64,000 nucleotides of DNA, from contig NZ_SLWN01000009.1 of assembly GCF_004342025.1 (NCBI RefSeq), forward strand, positions 326,732-390,731. The letters run 5' to 3'. Below the pieces are notes generated by a model. It made no database searches. It saw only the letters and a program-made list of their open reading frames with translations, and was not told the DNA's origin. Below are positions 8,178-17,272 of the stretch, piece by piece. Source of the DNA: Kribbella steppae (lineage in GTDB: Bacteria > Actinomycetota > Actinomycetes > Propionibacteriales > Kribbellaceae). Position 1 is the first letter of the stretch. The number at the start of each line of letters is the position of its first letter. The translations under genes and the position numbers were made by a program.

Positions 8178-9365
8178 TTGATCGTCAGTCTCACCGAGGC
8201 CACCCGGCAGCAGGCGGGCGGTAAGGCCGCCGTCCTCGGAGCGCTCGCCCGGGCCGGCTTCCCGGTCCCGCCCGGCTTCGTCGTACCGACTGAGGTGTAT
8301 CGAGCCGTGACGAGTGGTCTGGATCTTGCCGCCGTGGACGGACCTGATGAGGTACGACGGCTGATCGAGTCCCGGCCGCTTCCGGCGGAGCTCGCTCGTG
8401 AGCTCACCGAGGCGATGACGCGACTTGGCGGCAACGCGGTCGCCGTACGGTCGTCTGCTTCGACCGAGGACACGGTCGGCGCCTCAGCTGCCGGGCAACA
8501 TGACAGCTACCTGGGCGTCACCGGATCGGCAGCGGTGATCGAGCGGCTGCCGGCGACGTGGGCGTCGCTGTGGTCCACGCGTGCTGTCGCCTACCGGTCA
8601 ACCGCCGCTGTCGCACCAGAGATGGCCGTAATCGTCCAGCGCCACATCGACGCCGAGGTTGCCGGAGTTCTCTTCACGGACGCGCCCGGGATCCAGATCG
8701 AGGCATCGTGGGGGCTGGGCGAGAGCGTCGTCGGCGGACTCGTAACGCCGGACAGCTTCTCCGTGTCCGCGGACGGTGCAGTCGGCCGCCGTACCGGAGA
8801 CAAGGACACACGAATCGACCGCAGCGGCAACGGGACGATCACGACGGCCGTGGCACCCGAATCCCGGAATCGGCTGTGCCTCGACGACCAGCAACTCGCC
8901 CGCTTGGCGACGCTCGGCCGCCAGGTGGCCGAGCACCTCGGCGCTCCGCAGGACATCGAGTTCGCGATCGAGAACGACCAGATCTGGCTGCTCCAAGCCC
9001 GCCCGATCACGGCTCCGCTCCCGCACCCCGCCGATCCGCCGCCCACCTTCACCGACCTGCGCGGAACCGCCGGCAGTCCGGGGCTCGTCTCCGGACCTGC
9101 TCGGGTCGTTCACGGGACTCAGGACTTCAGCAGGGTCGGCCCCGGCGACATCCTGGTCTGCCGCTTCACCGACCCGGCCTGGACACCACTCTTCGGCGTC
9201 GTTGCCGGAGTAGTCACGGAGACCGGCGGCCGTCTCTCCCACGCCGCGATCGTGGCCCGCGAACATCGCATCCCCGCCGTCCTCGGCGTCCCCGCCGCCA
9301 TGACCACCCTGTACGACGGCCAACCGCTGACCCTCGACGGCACCACCGGCACCATCCGCAGGTAA
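8178..9365 (+). CDS. Two-domain PEP/pyruvate-binding phosphotransferase-like protein
   Basis: A 395-residue protein with an N-terminal PPDK/PEP-synthase-type ATP-grasp domain (QQAGGKAAVLGALARAGFPVP, AVRSSASTEDT, QDIEFAIENDQIWLLQARPI). It is joined directly to a swivelling phosphohistidine domain with catalytic His355 in GGRLSHAAIVARE. Neither the C-terminal TIM-barrel of PPDK nor the large central substrate domain of rifampin phosphotransferases is present. Start TTG 8178 follows AAAGGA. Probably it forms phosphohistidine from ATP; the acceptor is unknown. Confidence 0.8.
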   Translation: MIVSLTEATRQQAGGKAAVLGALARAGFPVPPGFVVPTEVYRAVTSGLDLAAVDGPDEVRRLIESRPLPAELARELTEAMTRLGGNAVAVRSSASTEDTVGASAAGQHDSYLGVTGSAAVIERLPATWASLWSTRAVAYRSTAAVAPEMAVIVQRHIDAEVAGVLFTDAPGIQIEASWGLGESVVGGLVTPDSFSVSADGAVGRRTGDKDTRIDRSGNGTITTAVAPESRNRLCLDDQQLARLATLGRQVAEHLGAPQDIEFAIENDQIWLLQARPITAPLPHPADPPPTFTDLRGTAGSPGLVSGPARVVHGTQDFSRVGPGDILVCRFTDPAWTPLFGVVAGVVTETGGRLSHAAIVAREHRIPAVLGVPAAMTTLYDGQPLTLDGTTGTIRR

Positions 9366-9433
9366 CCGGGATGCGGTCGGAAGGCTGGACGGCTAGCGTT
9401 CCAGCCGGGCTACTGACAGTCGGAGGGAACTGA

Positions 9434-9934
9434 GTGGACGCGGGCTGGCAGGGTTTGACGCTTGGGTTGTTCCGCCGGGTACGCGACGACGTGCGTACGT
9501 CGATCGACGGGGCCACCGCCGAGGAGTTGGACCGGCGCCTCGGGAGCAACAGCGTCGGGTGGCTGGTCTGGCACATCTCCCGAGGGCAGGACCGGAATCT
9601 GTCCGAGCTCACCGGGAGTACGCAACTCTGGCTCGCCGACGACTGGGCCAACCGGTTCGACCGGCCGGCAGATCCCACTGACACAGGCTTCGGTCACTCG
9701 GCCGAGCAGGCCGCCGCCTTCCGCAGTCCCGAGCTCGAGTTCCTGCTGGCCTACCACGCCGCCACCCACGGACTCGCCGAGACGTACCTGGCTTCCGCTG
9801 CTGATGACGATCTCGGCCGGCTCGTCGTGAGTCCCACGCTCGGCAACACGCACACCGTCGAGGAACGTTTGGCCGGGCAACTGCACGACTCCTTCGCCCA
9901 CGCCGGCCAGATCGGCCTGCTGCGAGGGCTCTGA
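9434..9934 (+). CDS. DinB/DUF664-like protein
   Basis: A 166-residue four-helix-bundle protein of the DinB/DUF664 type, related to mycothiol- or bacillithiol-dependent enzymes. Candidate metal-binding histidines occur in LVWHISRGQDRN, in LLAYHAATHG and in LHDSFAHAGQ near the end. GTG at 9434 follows GGAGGGAA by about 6 nt. Members of this superfamily typically act as thiol-S-transferases or isomerases, but its reaction is unknown. Confidence 0.75.
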   Translation: MDAGWQGLTLGLFRRVRDDVRTSIDGATAEELDRRLGSNSVGWLVWHISRGQDRNLSELTGSTQLWLADDWANRFDRPADPTDTGFGHSAEQAAAFRSPELEFLLAYHAATHGLAETYLASAADDDLGRLVVSPTLGNTHTVEERLAGQLHDSFAHAGQIGLLRGL

Positions 9935-9944
9935 GGCTGCGTGC

Positions 9945-10808
9945 TCACGCGATTCGGGGTGGGCCGGCCTTGAGGCGGCGTTCGGCCTTGGCGCGGACCT
10001 CGGTGGCGTCCATCGAGGACCAGTCGGCGTCGATCCACCAGGTCGCGCCGGCCTCGGCCCAGGGGCGTACGGTCTCGGCGGCCTTCGGGTCGTCGGCGGC
10101 TGTCTTGCCTTCGGCGACTATGTCGAACCCGTCCATCGTCAGGCCGTGCGCGGCGCGCTCCTCGCGGAGCCAGGCGACACCTTCGGCGAGCAGCTCGGGT
10201 GACCACTCCCCTGGCTCCTCACCTGGCTGAACGATCGGCGCGTAGTTCGGCAGCCAGCCGTCCTGCAGTGCCACTCGCCGCATCGACTTCGGTCGCGGCC
10301 ACGCACCCACCACCCAGGTCGGGATCCGCGGCTGCTGAACCGGTGGCGGCGGCGCGGGCGGCATCAGGTCGGCGACCTTGCGGGATCGGTAGTGCTTGCC
10401 GGCGTACTCGAACGGCTGATCACGCCACAGGTGCTGCAGCATCGCCAGCGAGTCGTCCATCAACTCCGCCCGGACCTTGCGCCCCGGATCGTCCTCGAAC
10501 AACCAGAACCGCTCCTCCCCGGCGACCCCGAGCCCGACCGCCAGCGTCACCCGGCCGTTGCTCAGGTTGTCCACCGTCGAGGTCTGCCCGGCCACGTCCC
10601 AGGGTTTCCGCCGCGGCAAGGGTGTCAGCATCGTCCCCAACCGGATCCGCTCGGTCGTCATCGCCGCCGCGGCCAGCATCGCCCAGGCGTCGATACCCCA
10701 TATCGACTCCCACACGAAGAAGCCATCCCACCCATGGTCCTCGGCCAACGTCGCCAACTCGGCCGCCGCCCGAGCGTCCCCATATGCCATCACGAAGCCG
10801 TATCTCAT
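9945..10808 (-). CDS. LLM-class flavin-dependent oxidoreductase
   Basis: A 287-residue luciferase-like TIM-barrel protein. The N-terminus MRYGFVMAYGDARAAAELA, the segments GWDGFFVWESIWG and RIRLGTMLTPLPRRKPWDVA, and NGRVTLAVGLG are characteristic of F420- or FMN-dependent members. ATG at 10808 is where the family fold starts; the longer open frame upstream lacks similarity. The substrate is unknown. It converges on the DinB-like gene with only 10 nt between the stops. Confidence 0.85.
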   Translation of the reverse strand: MRYGFVMAYGDARAAAELATLAEDHGWDGFFVWESIWGIDAWAMLAAAAMTTERIRLGTMLTPLPRRKPWDVAGQTSTVDNLSNGRVTLAVGLGVAGEERFWLFEDDPGRKVRAELMDDSLAMLQHLWRDQPFEYAGKHYRSRKVADLMPPAPPPPVQQPRIPTWVVGAWPRPKSMRRVALQDGWLPNYAPIVQPGEEPGEWSPELLAEGVAWLREERAAHGLTMDGFDIVAEGKTAADDPKAAETVRPWAEAGATWWIDADWSSMDATEVRAKAERRLKAGPPRIA

Positions 10809-11152
10809 GCTGCTAGACGCTAGACGCCCCCACGGACAATTGGCTGCATGCCGCGGACAACGTCGTCGTGCTCGAGGAAACGCATACACCGGACAGGCGC
10901 TCGTCGTGCAGTTCCGACCTCGGCGACGGCACGTGGAAAATCAACCGATTGAAGGACTACGACTGCATGGACAGAAGTGTCCGCTCAGCGGTTCACTTCG
11001 AATGAATTCCGGTACGGGCCGGTCCGGATCGGCCTACTGTGAAGATGTTCGCCTGGCGGCAAATGTATACCCCACTACCCGGAGAGCCGGCCGAAAGCGC
11101 TGGGCCGCGATTCTCCCCCACGAGCATCGCCGAATTTGCCCCGAAATCGGCA
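10809..11152. other. Intergenic region between the LLM gene and truB
   Basis: About 340 bases without a convincing gene. It is less GC-biased than its surroundings. A tandem CTAGACG (10813-10827) sits just upstream of the LLM start. A 45-codon GTG frame (10868-11005, plus strand) has a plausible composition but no ribosome binding site and no recognised similarity, so I do not call it. Confidence 0.4.
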
Positions 11153-11195
11153 TGACAGCTTCCGGGGCCGCCAGGCGGGCCTGTCTGCGCTGTCA
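11153..11195 (-). terminator. Possible truB terminator
   Basis: Arms TGACAGC (11153-11159) and GCTGTCA (11189-11195) flank a GC-rich interior that can fold further (GGCCGCC/GGCGGGCC). The outer arm overlaps the truB stop codon. No U-tract is present. Confidence 0.45.
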
Positions 11196-12098
11196 GCTGA
11201 CGAACACCGCGGTGGGTTTGGCGACTGGGCCGTGGGGTTCGTAGAGGGCCAGGAAGATGCCGGTGGGGTCGAACATCGCGGTTTGGCCGGCCTCGAGTTT
11301 CAGGCCGGACAGTGGGCGGCCGGTGCGGATGGCAGCGGCCTGCTCGGCGTCGGCGTCGTACCGGGGAAAGGTGCCGGCGGCGACCTCCGCGATGGGCAGC
11401 CACTCGAACGAATCCCCCAGCGACTCCAGGGTGTGGGCGGCCGAGAGATCGAAAGCACCGACGCGGGTACGGCGAAGTGCGGTGAGGTGACCGCCGACGT
11501 CCAGTTCGGCGCCGAGGTCGCGAGCCAGGGCACGGATGTAGGTGCCGCTGGAGCAGTCGACCGAGATGTCGACCTCGAGACCGGTCGGCCCCAGGCGTAC
11601 GTCGACCACGTCGTACCGGGAGACCGTCACACTCCGCGCCTTGAGGGCAACCTCTTCACCGGCGCGCACGCGTTCGTACGCGCGACGCCCGTCGACCTTG
11701 ATCGCGGAGACCTTGGACGGGACCTGCGAGATCTCGCCGCGGAATCCAGCCACCGCGGCCTCGATCGCCTCGGCCGTGATGCCGTCGACGGGCGCAGTCG
11801 ACACGACCTCGCCCTCGGCGTCGTCGGTGGTCGTGGACGCGCCGAGCAGGATGGTCGCGTCGTACGACTTGTCGGCCAACTGGAGATGGCCGAGCAGCCG
11901 GGTCGCGCGGTTGAGGCCGACGACCAGGACACCGGTGGCCATCGGGTCCAGCGTGCCGGCGTGGCCGACCTTGCGAGTGCCGGCCAGCCGGCGGATCCGG
12001 GCGACCACGGTGTGCGAGGTCAGACCCGCCGGCTTGTCGACGATGACGATGCCGTCGGCAACGGCCGGAGCACCAGGCTCATTCGTCGTCGCTGTCAT
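11193..12098 (-). CDS. truB: tRNA pseudouridine(55) synthase
   Basis: A 301-residue enzyme that makes pseudouridine 55 in the T-loop of tRNAs. Motifs: GIVIVDKPAGLTSH near the N-terminus, KVGHAGTLDPMATGVL with the catalytic Asp, KSYDATILLG, and DCSSGTYIRALARDLG. ATG 12098 is preceded by GAGGA and overlaps the end of rbfA by 20 nt, consistent with coupling. A longer upstream frame runs inside rbfA and was not used. It is the last gene of the rimP-to-truB translation operon here. Confidence 0.95.
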   Translation of the reverse strand: MTATTNEPGAPAVADGIVIVDKPAGLTSHTVVARIRRLAGTRKVGHAGTLDPMATGVLVVGLNRATRLLGHLQLADKSYDATILLGASTTTDDAEGEVVSTAPVDGITAEAIEAAVAGFRGEISQVPSKVSAIKVDGRRAYERVRAGEEVALKARSVTVSRYDVVDVRLGPTGLEVDISVDCSSGTYIRALARDLGAELDVGGHLTALRRTRVGAFDLSAAHTLESLGDSFEWLPIAEVAAGTFPRYDADAEQAAAIRTGRPLSGLKLEAGQTAMFDPTGIFLALYEPHGPVAKPTAVFVS

Positions 12099-12516
12099 CG
12101 TCCTCGCGGTGCTTGTAGGGGTCCGCCTCGCCGGCCGGCTTGGCGCCCGCGGCGGCCTTGGCCACCTCGGCATCGGCCTGCCGCGCCTTGGCCAGCAGGT
12201 CCTCGATCTGCCCGGCGGTCTCCGGTACGGCGTCCAGGAAGAACGCGAGGCTCGGAGTGTGCCGCAGGCCGAGGGCCTTGCCGACCTCGCTGCGGATCAG
12301 CCCGCGCGCCGACTCCAGGGCAGCCGCGGTCGAGGCGCGCGCCTGCTCGTCGCCGTACACGGTGTAGAAGACGCTGGCCTCGCGCAGGTCGCCGGTCAGC
12401 CGGGCATCGGTCACGGTGACGAAGCCCAGCCGGGGGTCCTTCACGCGGCGCTCGAGCAACTCGGCGACGAGTACCTGGATCCGGTCGGCCAACTGCTTCG
12501 CCCTTGCTTCACCCAT
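12079..12516 (-). CDS. rbfA: Ribosome-binding factor A
   Basis: A 145-residue 30S maturation factor with the KH-like core RIQVLVAELLERRVKDPRLG, VTVTDARLTGDLREA and LRHTPSLAFFLD. The C-terminal extension is Ala-rich and ends acidic (REDDDSDDE), longer than in E. coli but common in actinobacteria. It overlaps truB downstream. It is separated from infB by a strong hairpin, so expression may be partly uncoupled from infB. Confidence 0.95.
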   Translation of the reverse strand: MGEARAKQLADRIQVLVAELLERRVKDPRLGFVTVTDARLTGDLREASVFYTVYGDEQARASTAAALESARGLIRSEVGKALGLRHTPSLAFFLDAVPETAGQIEDLLAKARQADAEVAKAAAGAKPAGEADPYKHREDDDSDDE

Positions 12517-12538
12517 CAGGGCTCACTCCCTCATTCAT

Positions 12539-12580
12539 GAGTAACGTCCGGAGAGACGATCGCCTCCCCGGACGTTACTC
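12539..12580 (-). terminator. Strong hairpin between infB and rbfA
   Basis: A perfect 13-bp inverted repeat (12539-12551 with 12568-12580, GAGTAACGTCCGG and its complement) encloses a 16-nt loop. It lies about 30 nt past the infB stop. There is no U-tract. It probably reduces read-through into rbfA-truB or marks an RNA processing site. Confidence 0.65.
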
Positions 12581-12612
12581 CGGTACCCAGAGGACCTGGG
12601 CACCGACTGCTG

Positions 12613-15600
12613 TCAGTTGCGCGGCTTCTCGCGCAGCTCGAACGACTCGACGATGTCACCGATCTTGATGTCGTTGTAGCCGTTCACGGTCAGACCACAC
12701 TCGAAGCCCTCGCGGACCTCGGATGCGTCGTCCTTGAACCTCTTCAGCGACGAGAGCTCGGTGTTGTCGACCACCACCGCGCCGTCCCGGATCAACCGGA
12801 CCTTGGCGTTGCGCCGGATGACGCCACTGGTCACCCAGCAACCGGCGATGTTGCCCACCTTCGAGGAGCGGAAGATCTCCCGGATCTCCGCCTGGCCGAG
12901 GGTGGCCTCCTCGTAGATCGGCTTGAGCATGCCCTTCAGGGCGGCCTCGATGTCGTCGATCGCCGAGTAGATGACCGAGTAGTACCGGACATCCACGCCC
13001 TCGCGCTCGGCCACGTCACCGGCCTTGCCCGCCGGCCGCACGTTGAAGCCGATGATGACGGCGTTCGACGCGATGGCCAGGTTGACGTCGTTCTCGTTGA
13101 TCGCACCGACACCGCGGTCGATGACGCGGAGGTTGACCTCGTCGCCGACCTCGATCCGGACCAAGGCGTCTTCCAGTGCCTCGACCGAACCGGACACGTC
13201 GCCCTTGAGGATGAGCAGCAGCTCCTGCGTCTCGCCCTTCTCCATCGAGGCCATGAAGTCCTCGAGGGTCCGGCGCGCACGACGCTTGGCGTTGGCCGCC
13301 GCACGGGCACGGGCTTCCCGCTTCTCCGCGATCTGCCGTGCTCTCCGGTCGTCGTCGACCACCAAGAACTTGTCACCCGCACCTGGTACGGCGGTCAGAC
13401 CGAGCACCAGCACCGGACGCGACGGAGTCGCCTCCTCGACGGGGTCGCCGTGCTCGTCGAGCATGGCCCGGACCCGGCCGTACGCCGGACCCGCCACCAT
13501 CGAGTCGCCGACCCGGAGCGTGCCGCGCTGCACCAGCACGGTCGCCACCGGACCACGGCCCTTGTCGAGGTTGGCCTCGATCGCGATGCCCTGGGCCGGC
13601 ATGTTCGGGTTGGCCCGCAGGTCGAGTGCCGCGTCCGCGGTCAGTACGACGCTCTCGAGCAGCCCGTCGATGTTGATCCGGGACTTCGCCGACACGTCGA
13701 CGAACATGGTGTCGCCGCCGTACTCCTCGGGAACCAGGCCGTACTCGGTCAGCTGACCGCGCACCTTGGCCGGGTCCGCACTCGGGACGTCGATCTTGTT
13801 CACCGCGACCACGATCGGGACGTTCGCCGCCCGGGCGTGGTTCAGCGCCTCGATCGTCTGCGGCATCACGCCGTCGTCGGCCGCGACCACCAGGATGACG
13901 ATGTCGGTGGCCTGCGCACCACGGGCACGCATGGCGGTGAACGCCTCGTGACCCGGGGTGTCGACGAAGGTGATGGCCCGCTGCTCGCCGTCGACCTCGG
14001 TCGTCACCTGGTACGCACCGATGTGCTGGGTGATGCCACCGGCTTCCTTGGCGACCACGTTCGCTTCGCGGACCGCGTCCAGAAGCTTGGTCTTACCGTG
14101 GTCGACGTGACCCATCACGGTCACCACCGGCGGCCGCTTGACCAGGTCGTCCTCGCCGCCCTCGTCGGACCCGAAGTCGATGTCGAACGACTGCAGCAGC
14201 TCGCGGTCCTCGTCCTCCGGGGACACGATCTGGACGTCGTAGTTCAGCTCGGTGGCGAGCAGCTGCAGGGTCTCCTCGTTGACCGACTGGGTCGCGGTCA
14301 CCATCTCACCGAGGTGGAACAGCACCTGCACCAGCGACGCCGGGTCGACTCCGACCTTCTCGGCGAAGTCCGTCAGCGACGCACCGCGGGCAAGGCGCAC
14401 GACCTCGCCGTCACCGTGCTTGACGCGAACGCCGCCGACTGCCGGCGCCTGCATGTTGTCGAACTCCTGGCGCTTCGCCCGCTTCGACTTGCGGCCACGG
14501 CGGGCCGGACCACCCGGACGCCCGAAGGCACCCTGTGTCCCACCACGACCGCGGTTACCCGGACCCGGACGGCCACCGCCGCCACCGGGCGGGCCGCTCG
14601 GGCCGCCACCGCCACCCGGACGGAAGCCGCCGCCACCGCCACCGCCACCTGGACGCGCGCCGGCACCCGGTCCACCCGAACCGCCGCCGGGACGGCCACG
14701 GCCACCGCCGCCGCCACCCCCACCGCCGCCGCCCGGACCGGACGGACGACCGGTGAACGTACCGGCCGAGGACTTCGGCATCATCGCCGGGTTGGGCCGC
14801 GGCGCACCGGGCACACCCGACGGACGCGGACGGTCGTTGCCGCCACGGCCGTCACTACGGGCCTGCGGCGGACGCGGCGGCATGCCGGCCGGGCTCGCAC
14901 CCTGACCGGAACCACCCTGACCACCCGGACCCGGACGAGCGCCACCGCGCTGCATTCCCTGGGTCGAGCTGAACGGGTTGTTCCCCGGACGCGGAGCACC
15001 CGGACGGGGGCCACCGCCTTGACCGCCCTGACCACCCGGACGCGGTGCACCACCCGGACGCGGAGCGCCGGGACGGGGTGCGCCACCCGGACGCGGGGTC
15101 GCACCCGGACGCGGAGTGGCCGGACGAGCCGAACCACCGTCGGCAGCCGGACGCTGCTGGCCCGGGCTGGGCGCGGGGCGCGACGGTGTCGCCGGAGCCT
15201 TGCGCTCGGCCGGAGCAGCCGGGGCAGCCGGTGCGGCCGCCTCGGGTGCAGCCTTCGCCGCCGGAGCCTCGAACGAGGGCTCCGGGGCGGCCGCAGGGGC
15301 CTCGGCCGGAGCCTGCGGTGCGGGCTCCTGCCGCGGACCCGGCTTCGGGCCAGGCCGCGGACCCGGCTTCACCGGGGACGCCGGCGAGGCCGCCGGAGCG
15401 GACTTCTCGGTCACCGTCGGTTCGGCGGCGACCGGAGCCGGGGTCGGCTCGGCGGCCGGCGCGGGACGCTCGGCCGGGGCCGCGGGTGCGGCCTTCTTCG
15501 CCGGCTCGGCAGGCGCGACCGGTGCGGTCGCCTGCGGCGCGGCAGACGTGCTGGCGGCGGCCTTCTTGGCCGCGCGCTTCTTCGGCGGGTTCTTCTCGAA

Positions 15601-15747
15601 CTCTTCCGCCAACCTACGGACTACTGGTGCCTCGATCGTCGAGGATGCCGATCGGACGAACTCGCCCATGTCGTTCAGTCTGGTCAGAACGACCTTGCTG
15701 GTAACTCCGAGCTCCTTCGCGAGCTCGTAGACCCGGACCTTTGCCAC
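12613..15747 (-). CDS. infB: Translation initiation factor IF-2
   Basis: A 1044-residue GTPase that delivers initiator fMet-tRNA to the 30S subunit. The N-terminus has an IF2_N subdomain (MAKVRVYELAKELGV). Residues of roughly 60-430 are low-complexity, first Ala/Pro-rich and then Pro/Gly/Arg repeats with long glycine runs. A second IF2_N unit follows (SLTDFAEKVGV), then the G domain with GHVDHGKT near residue 546, DTPGHEAF and NKID, then domains II to IV. GTG 15747 follows GGGAG. The linker is long even for actinobacterial IF-2. Confidence 0.97.
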   Translation of the reverse strand: MAKVRVYELAKELGVTSKVVLTRLNDMGEFVRSASSTIEAPVVRRLAEEFEKNPPKKRAAKKAAASTSAAPQATAPVAPAEPAKKAAPAAPAERPAPAAEPTPAPVAAEPTVTEKSAPAASPASPVKPGPRPGPKPGPRQEPAPQAPAEAPAAAPEPSFEAPAAKAAPEAAAPAAPAAPAERKAPATPSRPAPSPGQQRPAADGGSARPATPRPGATPRPGGAPRPGAPRPGGAPRPGGQGGQGGGPRPGAPRPGNNPFSSTQGMQRGGARPGPGGQGGSGQGASPAGMPPRPPQARSDGRGGNDRPRPSGVPGAPRPNPAMMPKSSAGTFTGRPSGPGGGGGGGGGGGRGRPGGGSGGPGAGARPGGGGGGGGFRPGGGGGPSGPPGGGGGRPGPGNRGRGGTQGAFGRPGGPARRGRKSKRAKRQEFDNMQAPAVGGVRVKHGDGEVVRLARGASLTDFAEKVGVDPASLVQVLFHLGEMVTATQSVNEETLQLLATELNYDVQIVSPEDEDRELLQSFDIDFGSDEGGEDDLVKRPPVVTVMGHVDHGKTKLLDAVREANVVAKEAGGITQHIGAYQVTTEVDGEQRAITFVDTPGHEAFTAMRARGAQATDIVILVVAADDGVMPQTIEALNHARAANVPIVVAVNKIDVPSADPAKVRGQLTEYGLVPEEYGGDTMFVDVSAKSRINIDGLLESVVLTADAALDLRANPNMPAQGIAIEANLDKGRGPVATVLVQRGTLRVGDSMVAGPAYGRVRAMLDEHGDPVEEATPSRPVLVLGLTAVPGAGDKFLVVDDDRRARQIAEKREARARAAANAKRRARRTLEDFMASMEKGETQELLLILKGDVSGSVEALEDALVRIEVGDEVNLRVIDRGVGAINENDVNLAIASNAVIIGFNVRPAGKAGDVAEREGVDVRYYSVIYSAIDDIEAALKGMLKPIYEEATLGQAEIREIFRSSKVGNIAGCWVTSGVIRRNAKVRLIRDGAVVVDNTELSSLKRFKDDASEVREGFECGLTVNGYNDIKIGDIVESFELREKPRN

Positions 15748-15882
15748 TACTCTCCCTCTGGTCCGAGCCTGGGGCGCGGACCGTTAGTTGACGTACATGC
15801 TCATCGCATTGCACTCATCGGTAGACACTCATCGAGTGGTCATGAGTCGATGACCCGCCTTCATGTCGTCGCGACGGTCCCG

Positions 15883-16233
15883 TTAGACCGTTGCGGGCGG
15901 CCGGGTGGCCGCCTTGGTTACTTCAACTGCGGTACTTCCTTCACTGCGCTGCGCAACATGTTCCCGCACCAGCTTCAGGTCAAGCGGACCGGGGACCCTG
16001 AAGGCCCGCGGGAACGCCTTACGTCGCTCGGCGAGGTCGAGGCACTCGGCCACCGGGTGCAGATGCGCCCCACGGCCAGGCGCCCGATGATCGGGATCCG
16101 GGAGGACAAGTCCTCCGGACACCGTCATCCGCAGCAGATCAACCGGACTGGACCGCTTCCGGCACCCGATGCAGGTGCGCTCTCTGGGCTTACCAGGGCG
16201 CCCCGGATCCATCACAGTCACCGTCACTGTCAC
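15883..16233 (-). CDS. ylxR: YlxR family RNA-binding/nucleoid-associated protein (DUF448)
   Basis: A 116-residue protein with the YlxR signature RTCIGCRKR and GRGAHLHPVAECLDLA. YlxR proteins are encoded between nusA and infB in many Gram-positive bacteria and are described as nucleoid-associated regulators. The start region repeats GTGAC several times, so several GTG codons are in frame. The first, at 16233, is chosen because GAGG lies about 6 nt upstream; ATG 16212 is the main alternative. Confidence 0.9.
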   Translation of the reverse strand: MTVTVTVMDPGRPGKPRERTCIGCRKRSSPVDLLRMTVSGGLVLPDPDHRAPGRGAHLHPVAECLDLAERRKAFPRAFRVPGPLDLKLVREHVAQRSEGSTAVEVTKAATRPPATV

Positions 16234-16278
16234 GTGATCCTCAGGGTGTGGTTGCGACTCAGTCGACCGACCGAGAGA

Positions 16279-17271
16279 TCAGTCTACCTTCTCGTCCTCA
16301 CGAGTCACATCGGTGTCCGGCCGGATGTCGATCCGCCAGCCGGTGAGCCGGGCGGCGAGGCGGGCGTTCTGCCCCTCCTTGCCGATCGCGAGCGAGAGCT
16401 GATAGTCGGGTACGACGACCCGCGCGGCGCGAGCCGCGGCATCGACGACCTCAACAGACGTAACCTGCGCCGGGGACAGCGCATTCCCGACGAAGGTGGC
16501 CGGGTCGTCGCTGTGGTCGATGATGTCGATCTTCTCGCCGTGCAGCTCGTGCATGATGTTGCGCACCCGCTGCCCCATCGGCCCGATGCACGCACCCTTG
16601 CCGTTCACCGACGGATTCAGTGTCCGGACGGCGATCTTGGTGCGGTGACCCGCCTCACGCGCGATCGCGGTAATCTCGACCGTGCCGTCGGCGATCTCCG
16701 GCACCTCGAGCGCGAACAGCTTCTTCACCAGGTTCGGGTGGGTCCGGCTGACGGTGATCTGCGGGCCCTTGAAGCCCTTGCGGACACCGACGACGTAGAC
16801 CCGCAGCCGGGAGCCGTGCTCGTACTTCTCCCCCGGCACCTGCTCCGGAGCCGGCAGCACCGCCTCGATCTTGCCGAGGTCGACCATCACCGAGCGTGGG
16901 TCGCGGCCCTGCTGAACGATGCCCGAGACGATGTCGCCTTCCTTGCCGGAGAACTCGCCGTACCGGACCTCGTCCTCGGCGTCACGCAGCCGCTGCAGGA
17001 TGATCTGCTTGGCCGTGGTGGCGGCGATCCGGCCGAAGTCGTGCGGCGTGTCGTCGTACTCGCGGGCCAGCGTGCCGTCCTCGGCGAACTCCCGCGCGAA
17101 CACGGTGACGTGCCCGGTCTTGCGGTCCAGCTCGGCCCGGGCGTGCTGCTGGGCACCCTCGGTGCGGTGGTACGCCACCAGCAGCGCCTGCTCGATCGCC
17201 TCGACGACGACGTCGAGAGCGATGTCCTTCTCCCGCTCCAGCGACCGCAGGACGGCCATGTCGATGTCCAT
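16279..17271 (-). CDS. nusA: Transcription termination/antitermination factor NusA
   Basis: A 330-residue NusA lacking C-terminal acidic repeats, as usual in actinobacteria. The N-terminal RNA-polymerase-binding domain is followed by an S1 domain (EGDIVSGIVQQ and PGEKYEHGSRLRVYVV) and two KH domains (GACIGPMGQRVRNIM, SLAIGKEGQNARLAARLTGW). ATG 17271 follows GGAGGAGAA and lies next to the rimP stop; ATG 17259 is an alternative. It binds RNA polymerase and nascent RNA in pausing, termination and rRNA antitermination. Confidence 0.96.
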   Translation of the reverse strand: MDIDMAVLRSLEREKDIALDVVVEAIEQALLVAYHRTEGAQQHARAELDRKTGHVTVFAREFAEDGTLAREYDDTPHDFGRIAATTAKQIILQRLRDAEDEVRYGEFSGKEGDIVSGIVQQGRDPRSVMVDLGKIEAVLPAPEQVPGEKYEHGSRLRVYVVGVRKGFKGPQITVSRTHPNLVKKLFALEVPEIADGTVEITAIAREAGHRTKIAVRTLNPSVNGKGACIGPMGQRVRNIMHELHGEKIDIIDHSDDPATFVGNALSPAQVTSVEVVDAAARAARVVVPDYQLSLAIGKEGQNARLAARLTGWRIDIRPDTDVTREDEKVD

Positions 17272-17272
17272 G

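Noticed and set aside
8178..9365. Annotation as a rifampin phosphotransferase
   Set aside because: The protein lacks the large central substrate-binding domain of that family, and no rifamycin-associated promoter element was seen upstream.
10868..11005. A 45-codon plus-strand frame in the gap before truB
   Set aside because: Plausible amino acid composition, but no ribosome binding site, no similarity I recognise and no conserved neighbour.
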